From: Halocafeteria seosinensis
Taxonomy: Eukaryota; Sar; Bigyra; Bicosoecida
Assembly (NCBI GenBank): GCA_001687465.1
Contig: LVLI01000274.1
Coordinates: 1 to 53,827 of the forward strand
Length of the DNA: 53,827 bases
Direction: 5' to 3'
Shown here one piece after another: positions 34,501 through 47,100 of the stretch (position 1 is its first letter; each line of letters opens with the position of its first letter). The position numbers and the translations under genes are program-made. Below the pieces are notes generated by a model. It did no database searches, was not told the origin of the DNA, and was given only the letters and a program-made list of their open reading frames with translations.

Positions 34501-37500
34501 ATGTACTTCGTGTTCTGCTGCATATGGGCGTTCGGGAGTCCACTGTCTGAGATTGACGGAGTAGATTACAAAACTCGACTCTCTGAATTTTGGAAAACTA
34601 CTTTTAAGTCTGTAAGGCTACCAACCAGGGAAACTATTTTTGATTATCATCTTAATTCGGAGGATATGACTTTTGAAAAGTGGGAAGACAGCTGCCACTT
34701 TACAACGGTTGATTTTGACTCCAAAACCCAGTCGGTAACTGACGTGACAGTACCGACTGCAGAAACCGTGGCAATACAGTATTGGCTCGGTTCTTTAATG
34801 TCCAGAGAAGTCCCTATTATGCTGGCGGGGGGTTCAGGTTGCGGTAAAACGCAGTTGGTAAAAAGTTTGCTAGGGTCGCAGGACCCGGAAATCAGATCTT
34901 CCACAACTATCAACTTTAACTTTTTTACGAACGCGTCGATACTCCAAGGTATGATGGAGGCTAACCTCGAGAAGAAAACAGGGACGAATTACGGACCAAT
35001 TGGTCAGGGGAAACTGGTTTTCTTCATTGACGATGTTAACTTGCCACGCGTAGATGAATACAATACTCAATCTGCAATTGCGCTTGTTCGGCAACATATC
35101 GACTATGGCCATTGGTACGATAAAGGAAAACTATTGATGCATACCATCAGCAACTGCCAGTACGTGGCTGCGATGAATCCTTCAGCAGGTTCATTCCAGA
35201 TAAATCCCAGGTTGCAGCGTCATTTTGTTACTTTCGCTGTTGGCTTTCCGGGACCGTCCTCCCTGTACACCATTTACAATACGTTTCTGACGGGACATTT
35301 GAAATATTTTTCGGAGGCATGCCAGCAAATGGCTTCAAATCTCCTCAGCGCAGCGTTGCAACTTCACACTGCCGTATCGAGCACTTTTCGAAAGTCCGCG
35401 AAGAACTTCCACTATGAATTTAACATTAGGCACCTGTCAAGTGTTTTCCAAGGCATCTTAATGGCCCAACCTCGAGAAATGAACGAACCGTCTAAACTTG
35501 CGATGCTTTGGTTGCATGAAAGTGAGAGGGTATATGCCGATAGGCTCGTGAGCACTGCCGACGTTGAGCGATTCAAGGTCCTCGCCCAAAACCAAATAAA
35601 GAAGAAGTTTAGTGAACATAACAATGTCCTTGCTAATTTCTTTGGGACGGAAAATCCAGAGCCGTTGATCTTTAGTCACTTTGCTAAGTCACTAACCGAA
35701 AAGCGTTACGACTACGTGCAAAACATTGAAGTTCTTCGAAAAACGCTACAGAGCGCCCTTAACGAGTATAACGAAACAAACATCACAATGGACCTGGTTT
35801 TATTTGACGACGCTGTAAAGCATGTCTGCAGAATCAGCCGCATAATATCCAATCGTGGGGGCCATGCCCTCCTAGTAGGGGTGGGCGGTTCGGGTAAACA
35901 GAGTCTCAGCAAGCTGGCAGCTCATTTGTGTGAGTACAAAATAGTTCAAATAGCTATCAGCAGTAACTACAGCGTAAACGACTTCAACGAAGACCTTAGA
36001 AATACTCTACGTTTGGCTGCAACCAAAGACGAAGGAGTAGTTTTTCTCCTTTCTGAAAGCCAGATTTCAAACGAGCGATTCTTAGTGTCCGTCAACGATT
36101 TGCTCGCCTCTGGTGAAATTCCAGGTCTATTCGACGCCGAAACCGCGGACGAGATAATCAGTGAACTAACTCCGAAGGCGAAACTCGCCGGCTACAAGCA
36201 GCTCGACAGGCATACAGTTTGGGAATTTTTCTTGGACCAAGTGAAAGAAAAGCTCCACTTAGTATTATGCTTTTCTCCTGTAAGCAGTGATTTCAGAACT
36301 AGAGCTACTCGCTTTCCAGCACTAGTAACTTGTACTGTCATTGACTGGTTTCAACCATGGCCTCGCTCAGCTCTGTACAGTGTCGGAAAGAAATTCATTG
36401 ATTCTATTGAAGGAATAACGCAAGAAGACACCAGGGAAGGTATTGCAAAATTCATGCAATATAGCTTTGATAGTGTCAATGAATTGGCCCTGGAATTCTT
36501 AGTTCAAGAGAGGAGACATGTATACACTACACCAAAGTCATTTCTTGAGCTGTTAAAGTTATTTGCCAGTCTATTGGAACGGAAACAGAAAGAGTTTGAT
36601 TCCCTAATCTCTCGTTTGGAGAATGGGCTCTTAAAGCTTCGAGAAACTTCGGAATCAGTAGAACAGATCGAGGCGGATCTAAAAGTATCATTAGAGCAAG
36701 CAGAGGAGAAGAAAACGACCGCCGAGGGCATCGCCGCCGACGTGAAGAAAAATAAAGCAAATGTTGAGGCCGAAACGGAGAAAGCAAACCAGATTGCGAC
36801 CGAAGCCGATGCAATAGCCAAGAGTGCCGCGCAAACTCAAGCGGAGGCAGATGAGGCACTAGCTGAGGCAGAACCAGCTGTACAGCAGGCCGAAGCAGCC
36901 CTCGATTCTCTAAATGAGAAAGAACTTGGTGAGTGTCGTGGCATGCAGAAACCACCAAGTGGGGTAGATGATGTTTTCTGTGCGGTGCAATGCTTGATGG
37001 CTGGGGTGAACAGCCAGATCCCGGTTACGAAAGCTGGAAAAGTGAAGCCCAAAGATAAGACTTGGGATGCTGTCAAGAAGCAACTTCTTGGTAAAACAAA
37101 AGACTTTCTAAACGAGCTACTTGGATTCAAAGCAAAGATCGAGGCCGGGCAAATTCCCGAAGTGAACTGGTCTGAAATTCGTCCGTTCCTTGCCTTAGAC
37201 TTTTTCAACCCCGAAACAATTGGTTTAAAGAATAAATCAGCCGCAGGGTTGTGTTCATGGGTAATAAATATCGTAAAATTCCGCGATATATACGTAAACG
37301 TCGAACCGTTGAGGCTCAAGCTGGAGCAGGCTAACAAAGATTATGCCGAAGCTCAGGAGAAACTGCAAATAGCTTCCAAGCAAGTGGAAGAACTTCAAGC
37401 GGAGCTGGATGAGCTTACGAAGAAATTTAATGAAGCTGAGCAAGCAAAAGCTGAGGCCATTGCCACCGTTAATAGAGGTCAGACGAAACTAGACTTGGCA

Positions 37501-40500
37501 AATAGATTGACGTCAGCATTGGCTGATGAAAACGTCCGCTGGGGCCAAGGTGTGGCGAAGCTAAAGGACGAAAAACAACTGATTGTAGGAGATGTACTGT
37601 TGGCTTCCGCTTTCATAAGCTATGCTGGACCATTTACCAAGCATTTTAGGGACAAACTGATCAACAAATATTGGGTACAATTCTTAAAGCAGAACAGCGC
37701 AACTGCTATTCCCCTATCGACAGAGGCGGCACCCTTGGCAGTACTGACAAATGAAGCTCAGATTGCCCTGTGGAATAGTCAGGACCTACCCGACGACCAA
37801 GTGTCGGTTGAGAATGGAGCTATTGTGACGAACACTGATAGGTGGGCGCTGTTGATAGATCCTCAGCTCCAAGGAATACGCTGGATAAAAAAGAAGGAAG
37901 AGGAATTAGTGGTATTGAGATTGGATACAAAACATATGCTCCGGCATGTCGAACATGCTGTCGAGCATGGTCAAATACTCCTAATTGAGAATATGGGGGA
38001 ACGGATAGACCCTGTTCTAAATCCTGTTATACAACGGGCAACTGTGAAACGAGGTAGCAGGAGGTACTTGAAAATTGGTGACAAGGAACTCGAATTCCAC
38101 CCCCAATTCCGCCTCATACTTCATACTAAACTAAGCAATCCTCACTACCCTCCTGAAGTTCAGGCGGAAACAACATTGGTGAACTTTACGGTAACACAAG
38201 CAGGACTAGAGGATCAACTACTAGCGATTACCGTCCAGAAAGAGCGCTCAGATCTTGCCAGCCAAAAAGCTGAACTCATCAAGCAGCAGAATGACTTCAA
38301 GATTAAAATAAAGGAACTTGAGGATAACATATTGCAAAAACTGGCTGACGCCGAAGGAGAGATTGCGGAAGATGTTGAATTGATTGAAAGTATGGAGCAC
38401 ACGAAGAGGATCGCCGTTGATATTGAAAAGAAAAGGGATATTGCCCAAAAGACTACTCGGGAGATCAATGCCACTTCCGAACTGTATCGTCCTGTTGCTC
38501 ACAGGGCGGCCCTTCTCTTCTTCCTGATCAACAGTTTATTCAAAGTGCATACGTACTACATCTATTCTTTAGAGTCTTTCGTGAGGGTATGTGAAGCTTC
38601 AATACTTAAAACTCAAAAACTTCTGGATAGCGAGTCCGCTAAGGAGGAAGAAAATGACGAGGAGAAACTGGAGGCATCCCGTGATGATGTTCAGCCGGAA
38701 GAAGGTGACCAATCCACAGCACCCGAGGTTGAGACTTCAGGGGAAAATAAACAGTACATTTCTCCTGAGCGAACCATAGAGCGGTGCACTAGTTTGGTCG
38801 ATGGGATTACAAAATCTACGTTCGATTTCGTTGAGCTGGGTTTGTTCGAGAAAGACAAACTAATGTTTGCAACTCAATTGGCATTTACAATTCTTCAAGA
38901 TTCCGAATCCCTTGAGCCCAGTGATATACGTACTTTTCTCATTGATGACAAGGATGCCTCGGCAAGGGTGCCTATAGAGTTGACAGACTGGATGTCCACC
39001 TCCATCTGGAACAAATTGAAAGGAGTCAGTGGTAACATCAAACCATGCGAAAAACTTTGTGATGATATTATCAGCGATGCAGACAAGTGGCGGTCATGGT
39101 TTGATTACGAAAAACCAGAATCGAAGCCTCTTCCAGGGAACTACAAGAAACTCTCATCATTCAACAAGGTACTTATACTTCGGGCCATGAGACCGGACCG
39201 GGTACCCGCAGCGTTGTCAATGTTCGTGGAAGAGCAATTGGGGGAGTACTTCGTGAGTTCCAAAGCATTAGACATGCAAAAGATTTACGAGGATACACTG
39301 CCTTCGATACCGGTATTCTTCGTTCTCTTCCCCGGTGTAGACCCTACGCTATGGGTTGAGCAGCTCGGAGAAAAACTCGGAGTGAGTTCCACAGAAGGAA
39401 ACTTTATAAACATTTCAATGGGGCAGGGGCAAGACGAACGAGCTCTTCGAAGTTTGAAAGAATGTGCCGAAAATGGAGGGTGGTTAATGCTCCAGAATGT
39501 TCATCTGATGCAGGAGTGGCTTCCAGTTTTCGAGCGGGAGCTAGAGCAAGTGGCCGCTAATGCTCATGAAAGGTTCCGCTGTTTCATTTCGGCTGAACCA
39601 CCTCCTTTAAGCTACATCCAAAACATTCCGGAATCATTGCTTCAGTCATGTGTAAATATCGCTAACGAAGCACCTGCAGATCTAAAGAACAACCTCCTAC
39701 GCGCCTGGAATACTTTTGAAGAGTCTGAGGACAACTCAACAGAAACTAAAGCATGCCTTTTCGCGTTATGCTGGTACCACGCTGTAGTTTTGGGCAGACG
39801 ACGATTTGGCCAGCAAGGATGGAGTAAGCGTTATAGCTTCAACCAAGGCGACTTAACCGTATGTGCCAACATACTGAAGAAATACATTAAGGAGAGCAGT
39901 GAAATTCCTTGGGAAGATCTAAGGTACATCTTCGGCGAAATTATGTATGGTGGACACATTACTGATGCATGGGATCGCCGGACTAATAACACGTATCTGG
40001 AGTGGTACCTCCATGAAGGTATCTTCGATCAATGCGAGCTTGCTCCCGAGTTCCGAGTTCCTCCGGTTGCTGAGATGTCTTTCACGGATGTTGCTGACTA
40101 CGTCAAGGAGAAGCTGCCTCCAGAAACTCCACCGCTCTTCGGTCTTCATCCAAATGCGGAGATTGGATACCTTTCCAGCTTCTGTGACGAAATGCAGTTC
40201 AACATGGTAATGCTAAGTGGCGTTGCTGGAAGCCAGGCTTCCGCAGCCACAGGTACCGCAGACGCTAAAGCCGAAGTAGAGCGGTTGCTGACTAGAGTTC
40301 CCGAAAACTTCGTCATGCTTGATATTGACGCTAAAGTGGAGAAATTACTCGGAGAGAAGCACGCACCATATGCATTGGTTGCCGTGCAAGAGTGCGCGAG
40401 GATGAATGTATTATTAGACTATGTTCGTTCATCATTGCTGGATCTTTCCAAAGCACTGGATGGTCAACTGAGCATGTCTGAGGCGTTAGATGAGCTGTTA

Positions 40501-41181
40501 GAGGCACTAACTGTGAACCAAGTTCCAGGAAGGAACCCCTTCCATAGAATATCATGGGAAAAACTCGCATGGCCAAGTAGAAAAGGGCTTGCTTCCTGGT
40601 TAACCGATCTTCACAGCAGACATACTCAACTAGTCGATTGGACAGCCAATTTTGAAATGCCCAAGAGCATGTGGCTCCCCGGATTAATGAACCCAACAGC
40701 CTTCCTAACGGCGATCACCCAAGTGGTAGCCAGAGAAATTCAGCTTCCACTGGATAGTATCGTGCTCGATACGCACGTTACGATGCTCACAGACCCGTCG
40801 CAAGCCACGGAATATCCCCAACGTGGAATGTACGCTCACGGGCTCTACTTGGAAGGCGCCAGGTGGTCCATTCCCGAGACAGAAAATGATGGATACAAAA
40901 TTGATGACGTCACCGCGGGAGGACACTTGGCCGAAGCTCGACTGAAGGAACTGCATCCTCCAATGCCGCTACTGTATCTGCGTCCAGTGCAAGTCCAGCC
41001 TAACTGGATTCCTTCCTCAGTCGGTTATTTGAGGCGCGACGAAAGCATTTACGAATGTCCTCTTTATATTAACACATTTAGAGGACCGACGTATGTTACG
41101 TTGACCACTCTACGATGTTTGGAGAGTCCCAGCAGGTGGATCATCGCCGGTGTTGCCATGGTCATGCAACTGGATGATTAG
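28588..41181 (+). CDS. Axonemal outer-arm dynein heavy chain with N-terminal Kelch, IPT and filamin-type domains
   Basis: Exons 28588-28774, 28835-28903 and 28973-41181; introns are 60 and 69 nt; 4,154 residues. The Kelch region (to about 400) has repeats such as FLFGGVVYSN, AIVFGGQAS, MIVFGGFGG and LFIFGGNTS. It is followed by an IPT domain (about 409-500) and a filamin-type Ig repeat (about 509-615, GSYSVKYLIPEPGTYEISV). The tail and linker lead to six AAA modules with P-loops at 1411-1417 (GPAGTGK, AAA1), 1692-1698 (GDPAAAK, AAA2), 2038-2044 (GGSGCGK, AAA3) and 2389-2394 (VGGSGK, AAA4). A coiled-coil stalk with the microtubule-binding tip lies at about 2619-2958. The C terminus ends AMVMQLDD... 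more exactly VAMVMQLDD. Kelch plus IPT/filamin at the N terminus is the layout of the Chlamydomonas outer-arm alpha chain (ODA11). An acidic insert lies near nt 38620-38760 after AAA5. Confidence 0.93.
28775..28834 (+). other. 60-nt in-frame intron in the dynein Kelch domain
   Basis: It begins GTAAGT and ends GCTGCAG. Its length is a multiple of three and it contains no stop, so retention would add 20 residues inside a Kelch blade. Removal joins FLFGG to VVYSN, which fits the Kelch consensus, so splicing is the expected state. Confidence 0.75.
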
Positions 41182-41216
41182 AAAATAGAATCTTAACGAG
41201 AAATGCAATATAACGA

Positions 41217-43239
41217 TCATTTCTGGTCAAACCAACCATCGCACATGCTATTCAAACTCATGTTACTCAGACCACTCTCGGAGCTGTCAGTCCTTTTCCT
41301 TGTGTCGGGTAATCCCGAATCCTCACTGAACGAGGAACTCGGGTCCTTGTTGACCATAGTCATCAAGAATGAATGCCTTCGTTGACGAGACTCATCGCTC
41401 TCCTTGAGAGTCTCGTACTGTGCAACTCCTTCTTCATTAATATTTATCACTTCATCTGTACATTCGCGGATTTCCGAAAACTTCATTAGCAGACCTAGAC
41501 CGTTCTCGTCATCAGTGTCTTCTTGCATTCTCTTCTTTCTTGGTTCATATTCCACTGATATATGTTCCCGAGCTTCGAAAACCGAAAAGCGATGGTTTGA
41601 TTGACCTCGTTCAGAGGGGAGTTTACGCAAGTATTTGCCTTTGAATTCATAATTTTTCACTCCCATTGCTCTCGCTGAATTTGAAGCGTCATGGCGCAGC
41701 GGCGCGTATTTTGGGTGGATCCAGATGACGTTCTCATCTCTGGATAAAGCGTTGCTGACTTCCTGTGCTGATCGTCCAAACAGATCTTGCGCCAAGCTGT
41801 TGAGGTAGATTCGTTTAGGTGTGGATGCCCCACTTCCGTTGTAAAGAACGTATAGCACTGGGTAATTGTATTGCTCAATTTCCTGATATAGGTGCTCGGA
41901 AAATGGGGAATGCCTTCCAGAGGTAGCTGGGTACGTTGCCTCGTCATCCCCACGTTGAGCCATCGCGCGGAAGGTAGACGTCAGTAAATCTTCACTGTTC
42001 GCGCTGCTACTTCGACGCCTTATATCATCTGTACATGCAAATTAATACAAAGATTGATTTACCATTTTCAAAATGACCATTTTAGCGTTGAGATGAGCTT
42101 ACCAAAAGAAAGAGGAGAAGCCCTGTTTCCAAAGAAACTGGAATCATAGGCACCCATCGTTGTGCCTCCCGGAAGAGGTGGCGCTGGGGCACCCATCGAT
42201 GCATTCGACATAGGCGCCATCGTATATTTCGTCGTAGCACTTTGATTTCCGCGCACACCTAGAGTTGATAGGCTGTCCAACTCCAGTTGCTTGCCGAGTG
42301 CAGCAAGTCGATCCCCTGTGTCTGGAATATCAGAGCCGGACGAAAGCCTAGCGCCATTGGAACTGGTCACTTCTTGCCAATTTCGCGATGAGTATCGATC
42401 TCCCAGTGTGAAATTCATTCCGGGGGCCGAGAAGTGGTCAGGGAAGATGCCACTCGAGTTATATCCCGGAGCCATCCTCGCTCCGCTGTCTACATAAGCT
42501 CCTCCTGCCCCTTCAGCCACCAATGGGTCGGAAACAGCACCAACGAAGGGACCATAGTTGTTGAAGTGTTGTGTCGTCGTAGGTGGTGCCTGTGGTATGG
42601 AAGGTTTATCATACATTGCATAGTTGTAGTGTCGATACTGCTGTTGGTACTGTTGCTGGGAAGGAGTAAAATACGACGCAGAAGCAGAGTATGCCCCATT
42701 CATTAAGTCTTCCGTCGACGGGGCCATATCCGGGACTTTTAAGTCAACATGTCCCCACGACGACTCGGTGCTAGTAGATCCCATTTTCTGTTTTTTCTTG
42801 CCCTTGTTGCTCGCAGACACTCCTCGTTTCATCCCTCCGGAAGCTGTCTCGGTTTGTTTCGCTCTCCGTTGCAGCCCGCCGGCGGCGGAGGACGCCGCAG
42901 CGGCAGTCCCTGAACTGGAGGATGCAGGTTTCCGCTTCCGTGTGGGCATCATATTGGCATCGGGATCCACGCATTTTTGTTGAATTCCTAATCGATCACA
43001 TCGTCCGCAAGGACGGTTTCCATCACAACGACGCTTCCCCTGCATTTTCACCACAATGTGCATGCACCCTCAGGGCTCTCAACAAAAGGAGGGGAAAATA
43101 AAGAGGCACCCTCTAGACACATTTTTAAAAGCCTCAAAGGGTCTGTATATGCCTAAAGAGAGGTCATTTCACTTACTTTGGCGCAGACGGCACAGGCGTG
43201 GGAGCGCCTTATACCGCTCAAATCAGTGCCAGAGCTCAT
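41217..43239 (-). CDS. Zn2Cys6 binuclear zinc-cluster transcription factor with a PAS-like domain
   Basis: Exons 43239-43177, 43039-42103 and 42028-41217; introns are 137 and 74 nt; 603 residues. The zinc cluster appears only after splicing: ACAVCAK from exon 1 joins GKRRCDGNRPCGRC and IQQKC from exon 2, giving C-x2-C-x6-C-x5-C-x2-C-x8-C, the GAL4-type pattern. Downstream are a basic stretch (PTRKRKP, KKKQK), a Gln/Tyr-rich segment and, in exon 3, a PAS-like region (PVLYVLYNGSG, then RIYLNSLAQDLFGRSAQEV). Fungal AcuK/ERT1 regulators combine the same two domains, and Zn2Cys6 factors control lipid partitioning in Nannochloropsis. DNA-binding is well supported; the PAS assignment is moderate and the target genes are unknown. 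The stop codon is 35 bp from the convergent dynein stop. Confidence 0.85.
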
Positions 43240-44132
43240 GACAACGGTTCGCTATGCTTGGGGTTGAACGTTATGGAACCTTTCGACCTTTCGAACGAGC
43301 GTCAGAAGCTCTGTTTCGGCGTATATAGAACGCAATAGAGATGAGCACCCGAGTGGGAGTTTTGTTTGTTGCCTTTTTTGACTTCCAACCGAAAGACCAC
43401 AAAGAATAATAAAAAATAAAAAACAGTCTCTGTACAAAAAATACGCAGATGCTGTCTTGTTACAACAAGAGCACATGGTTAGGTGGTGTATTCTGCATCG
43501 TGATAAAGAGATCTCCGCAAATAGACCCGCCGGCCCCGGATCCCCGCGCCATGGCACGGCTTTCCTCGGACTTCACTAAGCGAAGGACGAAGGACCGAGG
43601 AACCAAGGCACTGTGATCGGAATTACTGGAAGCCTTGCGAAAATCGGGTTCTCAAATGGATTTTTTATTTTTTATGCGTGTTGGGAGGACGACACTCTAT
43701 AGAATATATCCACGACCTACAGATTCTACACTATGTATGCAAGAGTAAGAGGCTCCAACGACCACGCAACAGTGGCACGACTGCACCATTGAAATGGCAT
43801 CCAATGTAAGAAAACTATTTCGGCAAAACAGATTATCGGGGACGGACCAACAAAGAAAAGTGGTGGTGTGTAAACCGAAAATCAGCCATCATAAAGCAAC
43901 AGAAATACCAGTATTTTCTCGATGTAATATCTCATGCATTATGACGAGTCCGAATGGAAGTTCCACCGCTAACGTTCACCCTTGACTTCCCACATTGGTA
44001 TCTAGCCGAACCCTGATAGAAAAACACTTTTACGATAACGGTAGTACTAACGACGCGATTGCTCGTCGTAGCCGCAGGATCGGCTTGGGAAACGCAAATT
44101 CTACTGTTGCCACCATGTGGAGATTGAAACGT
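43240..44132. other. Intergenic region upstream of the Zn2Cys6 factor
   Basis: No gene is supported over about 890 bp. It should contain the zinc-cluster gene promoter and the 3' UTR of the GON4-like gene; A/T runs occur near 43408-43430 and 43660-43673. Confidence 0.4.
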
Positions 44133-47100
44133 TCACTGTTGTGCTTTAGCGAATGAGCTTACTATTCGCTGGTACCGCTCCGAGACGTCAGCTGGTTTTA
44201 CTGTAGTATTAACCGAACTCTTAACCTTCTCCGCAACAGATTTCCACGTATCCTTGTTGTTACCACCCTTGCGAAATTCAGTCAGCAGGATCTTATCCAT
44301 TTCTGAGTTCCATTCCACACTAGTTGTAGCTGGCGGCCCCGTCGCAGTGGGACGCTTTTCGCTCTTGCCATTCTCGGTGCGTTTGACAAAGCTGGTGCTT
44401 GCATTCTGAGCATGATTAGAGAAGTCAGAATGTTCACGGAACGCCAACAGACTCTCGGCGCCGTCGCGATCCTGGCTTGAAGGGAGTCGCATTCCCCTAC
44501 GAGACAATACCAACGCACTCGCTGCCTCACGTTCCTGGGGCGACGGAGCTTCCTTCCAAGTAGGGGTTTCATCTTCAAAAGAGCTATCGTCACTGCTCGT
44601 TTCTAGCTCGTCAAATTCAAAATCAGTCTGATCAATATCCTTGGATTTTTCGGTGGCACTTTGCCTCCCGTTCCGCGGCAACGCCCTTTCTGAGTTACTG
44701 GTTCGGTCGGTGGAACGCTGGCCTCCAGTTCTTGCTCTGGATACGTAGTCCGGTGTCTCTGTCGGTATCAATACGGGTAGTGAGGTGGTGAATGGGAAAT
44801 TAGCAAACTCTTTAACGCAAGTCATAAACTTAGCCGAATGCTGCGATAACAGTTGTTCTCGGAGTCTAGCAGGACATCGTATATTCCGAGGGAGCGCAGT
44901 TGGATACGATGAAAAAGCTTGTACACTCGGCAACGGCGGTGGGCCCACAGCCGTAGAATTGGAATCTTGCATGAATGACACCTCCTGGTGGTTATCTGTA
45001 TCTGTACCACCGACGTCGTCGTCAAAATTTCTCTCACAATTGCGCTCATCCCGCTGCATGTAATCCAGCAAAGGGAAGTTTCCATCCCTGTAGGACTTCG
45101 CATCGAAATCGGGTGGTGACATTGTAGTCGTAAAAGAAGGAGGGCAAGGCCCTGGGCGAAGCTCCAAGGTATCGACTGTTGTCATCCCATGATACTTGCC
45201 CTTGCGCTCGGCAACCAATCGCTCAGCTTTTCCTCGAGTGAGCACCCCGTCGTATGTACCGGGATATCGAAGCCGATCAAAATAGTGAGATCCGACAAAC
45301 GCTGCGGGACCTTGCACTACCGGCAGGTCAGGGAAGCAACGTTTGATCAAGCGAAACTTATGGGACGGCATCGAAAATGGATCAGACGGGTCGGAACTGA
45401 AGGGGTCATGGAATTTTTCACAGCTGTTAGCGTTTTGGTTAGCGTGCTTCTTCCAACGATTTAAAATTGCATTTTCGCTGACTGGCCATTTGGCCTTTCG
45501 AGGAACTCGAAAGAGAAAGCTAACGGCATACTTCCTGAGAATCTCTGGCCCACGATAGGGAACTAGTAAAGTAGAGACGTCAGACCATGGGATATTGACA
45601 GCCTGTTTCGCCTGCTTAGTGTATCTCAATGCCGCTTCTGCAAGAATCATTGCTTCCCAGTGGTCGAAGTTAAATAGTCCTCGCGCAGACACAGACCGGA
45701 ATTCTTGCAGCAGGGAATTCGACTTCTGCTGCCGCGACGTAGACACACTGCGGTTTTTGTACCTAATACGCAGGTTGTCTGGAGTTTTTGTAGGTAGCAG
45801 CATTTTGTGGATCTCTGTATGTGATTCACCAAACCTAAGTAATCCCAAAAAGAACAGTCTCTCTTCAGAGGGCAAAGTACTATAAGGATTACCAGCAGAC
45901 AGCCCCATCTTCCAAGAGCGCTCCTTGCAATACAATGCCGGCCACAATGCTGGGTGAAGATATTCTCGATATGTCCATAAGACATAAAGAGTGGCTCTAG
46001 TTATCCCTTCAATACAGGCGCCAGGGTGCTTTACGCGAACTGAGTAGTCTCCAGTGTGTGTCCACCAAGGTCCAACGCGTTCGTCGACTCCTAAGTCCCA
46101 AAACCGAGGCACTGGATCCCTCAAGAAGCGAACAGGGCCGTATGTGACATCAAACGAGGTTTGAGCGCGATTCACCTGCAAATGCGCCCCACATCCTCCG
46201 ATGTTTGCCACTGTAGCCGATGGGGAAGCTCTACTCTCCATTGTTGGGGCCCTTGGATTGTTTGTTTCCTCTATCATGTGCTGCGATGCTTCCTCTGATA
46301 CTCGCTCAAGATCCGCGGCTGTAAATGAATGAGGGGTAGCTGAGAGTCTTCTATGCATTAAGGATCCTGTACCTGACCATGCTCGACCCGATCTTGAATC
46401 AGGAGGAAGCAGGCATTTGCCCTCCTGCACTTTTGCCCACTTTCGTCGAAGCTGTTCAGTCAACTGTTGAACAGGCTGAGGAGCTCTATTCTTCCCGAAA
46501 GCAAATAGAAATGCCGGTCGCGCTACGCCCAATAATGGACTTTCGAATATGGTACAAACTTTATTAGTACCTTGCTTCAGGAGCTGTTCCAAAATACTTA
46601 AGTCATCTTCCTCGTCATCGTTAACAGTTCCTCCAGGTGCGGACGCATCCTCTGTATCTGCCCGGCTCTCCGATCCGTCATCATTGTCTTCCTCACTTGT
46701 TCCCGATCCGAGGGATTCCCCATCCTCCTCTTCGTATTCTGAGTCTGTAGAGTCAGCTTCTGAGTAATCTCGAGCAGTTTCTTTCCAGTACGCCATAGTC
46801 CCATCCGGGGAGTCAGTGTGCATCAGCTGCTGCGTATGCCTCGTCTTTAATTCTTCTAATTCGTCGAAGAGACATTCGGTTTCGTGCAGAAGATTTGCTG
46901 TATCATTATGCTGAGAACTAATCAGAGCCGTTTGCAGAAGTAGCTGTACATGTATTTGGACCTGAAGGTTCAAACAGTACTCCTGATCTTTGGTCAAGTA
47001 AGTATGGTCTTTGAAAAACTTGGTGTCCGCTTCTTCGATGGCGGTGTCCGTGGCTTGAAGAGACTTCCCAAGAACGGATTGGCAAGGCAAGGACTCAAGC

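Noticed and set aside
43794-43985. 63-residue + strand ORF between the zinc-cluster and GON4-like genes
   Set aside because: No similarity, no supporting context, lies in an AT-rich gap.
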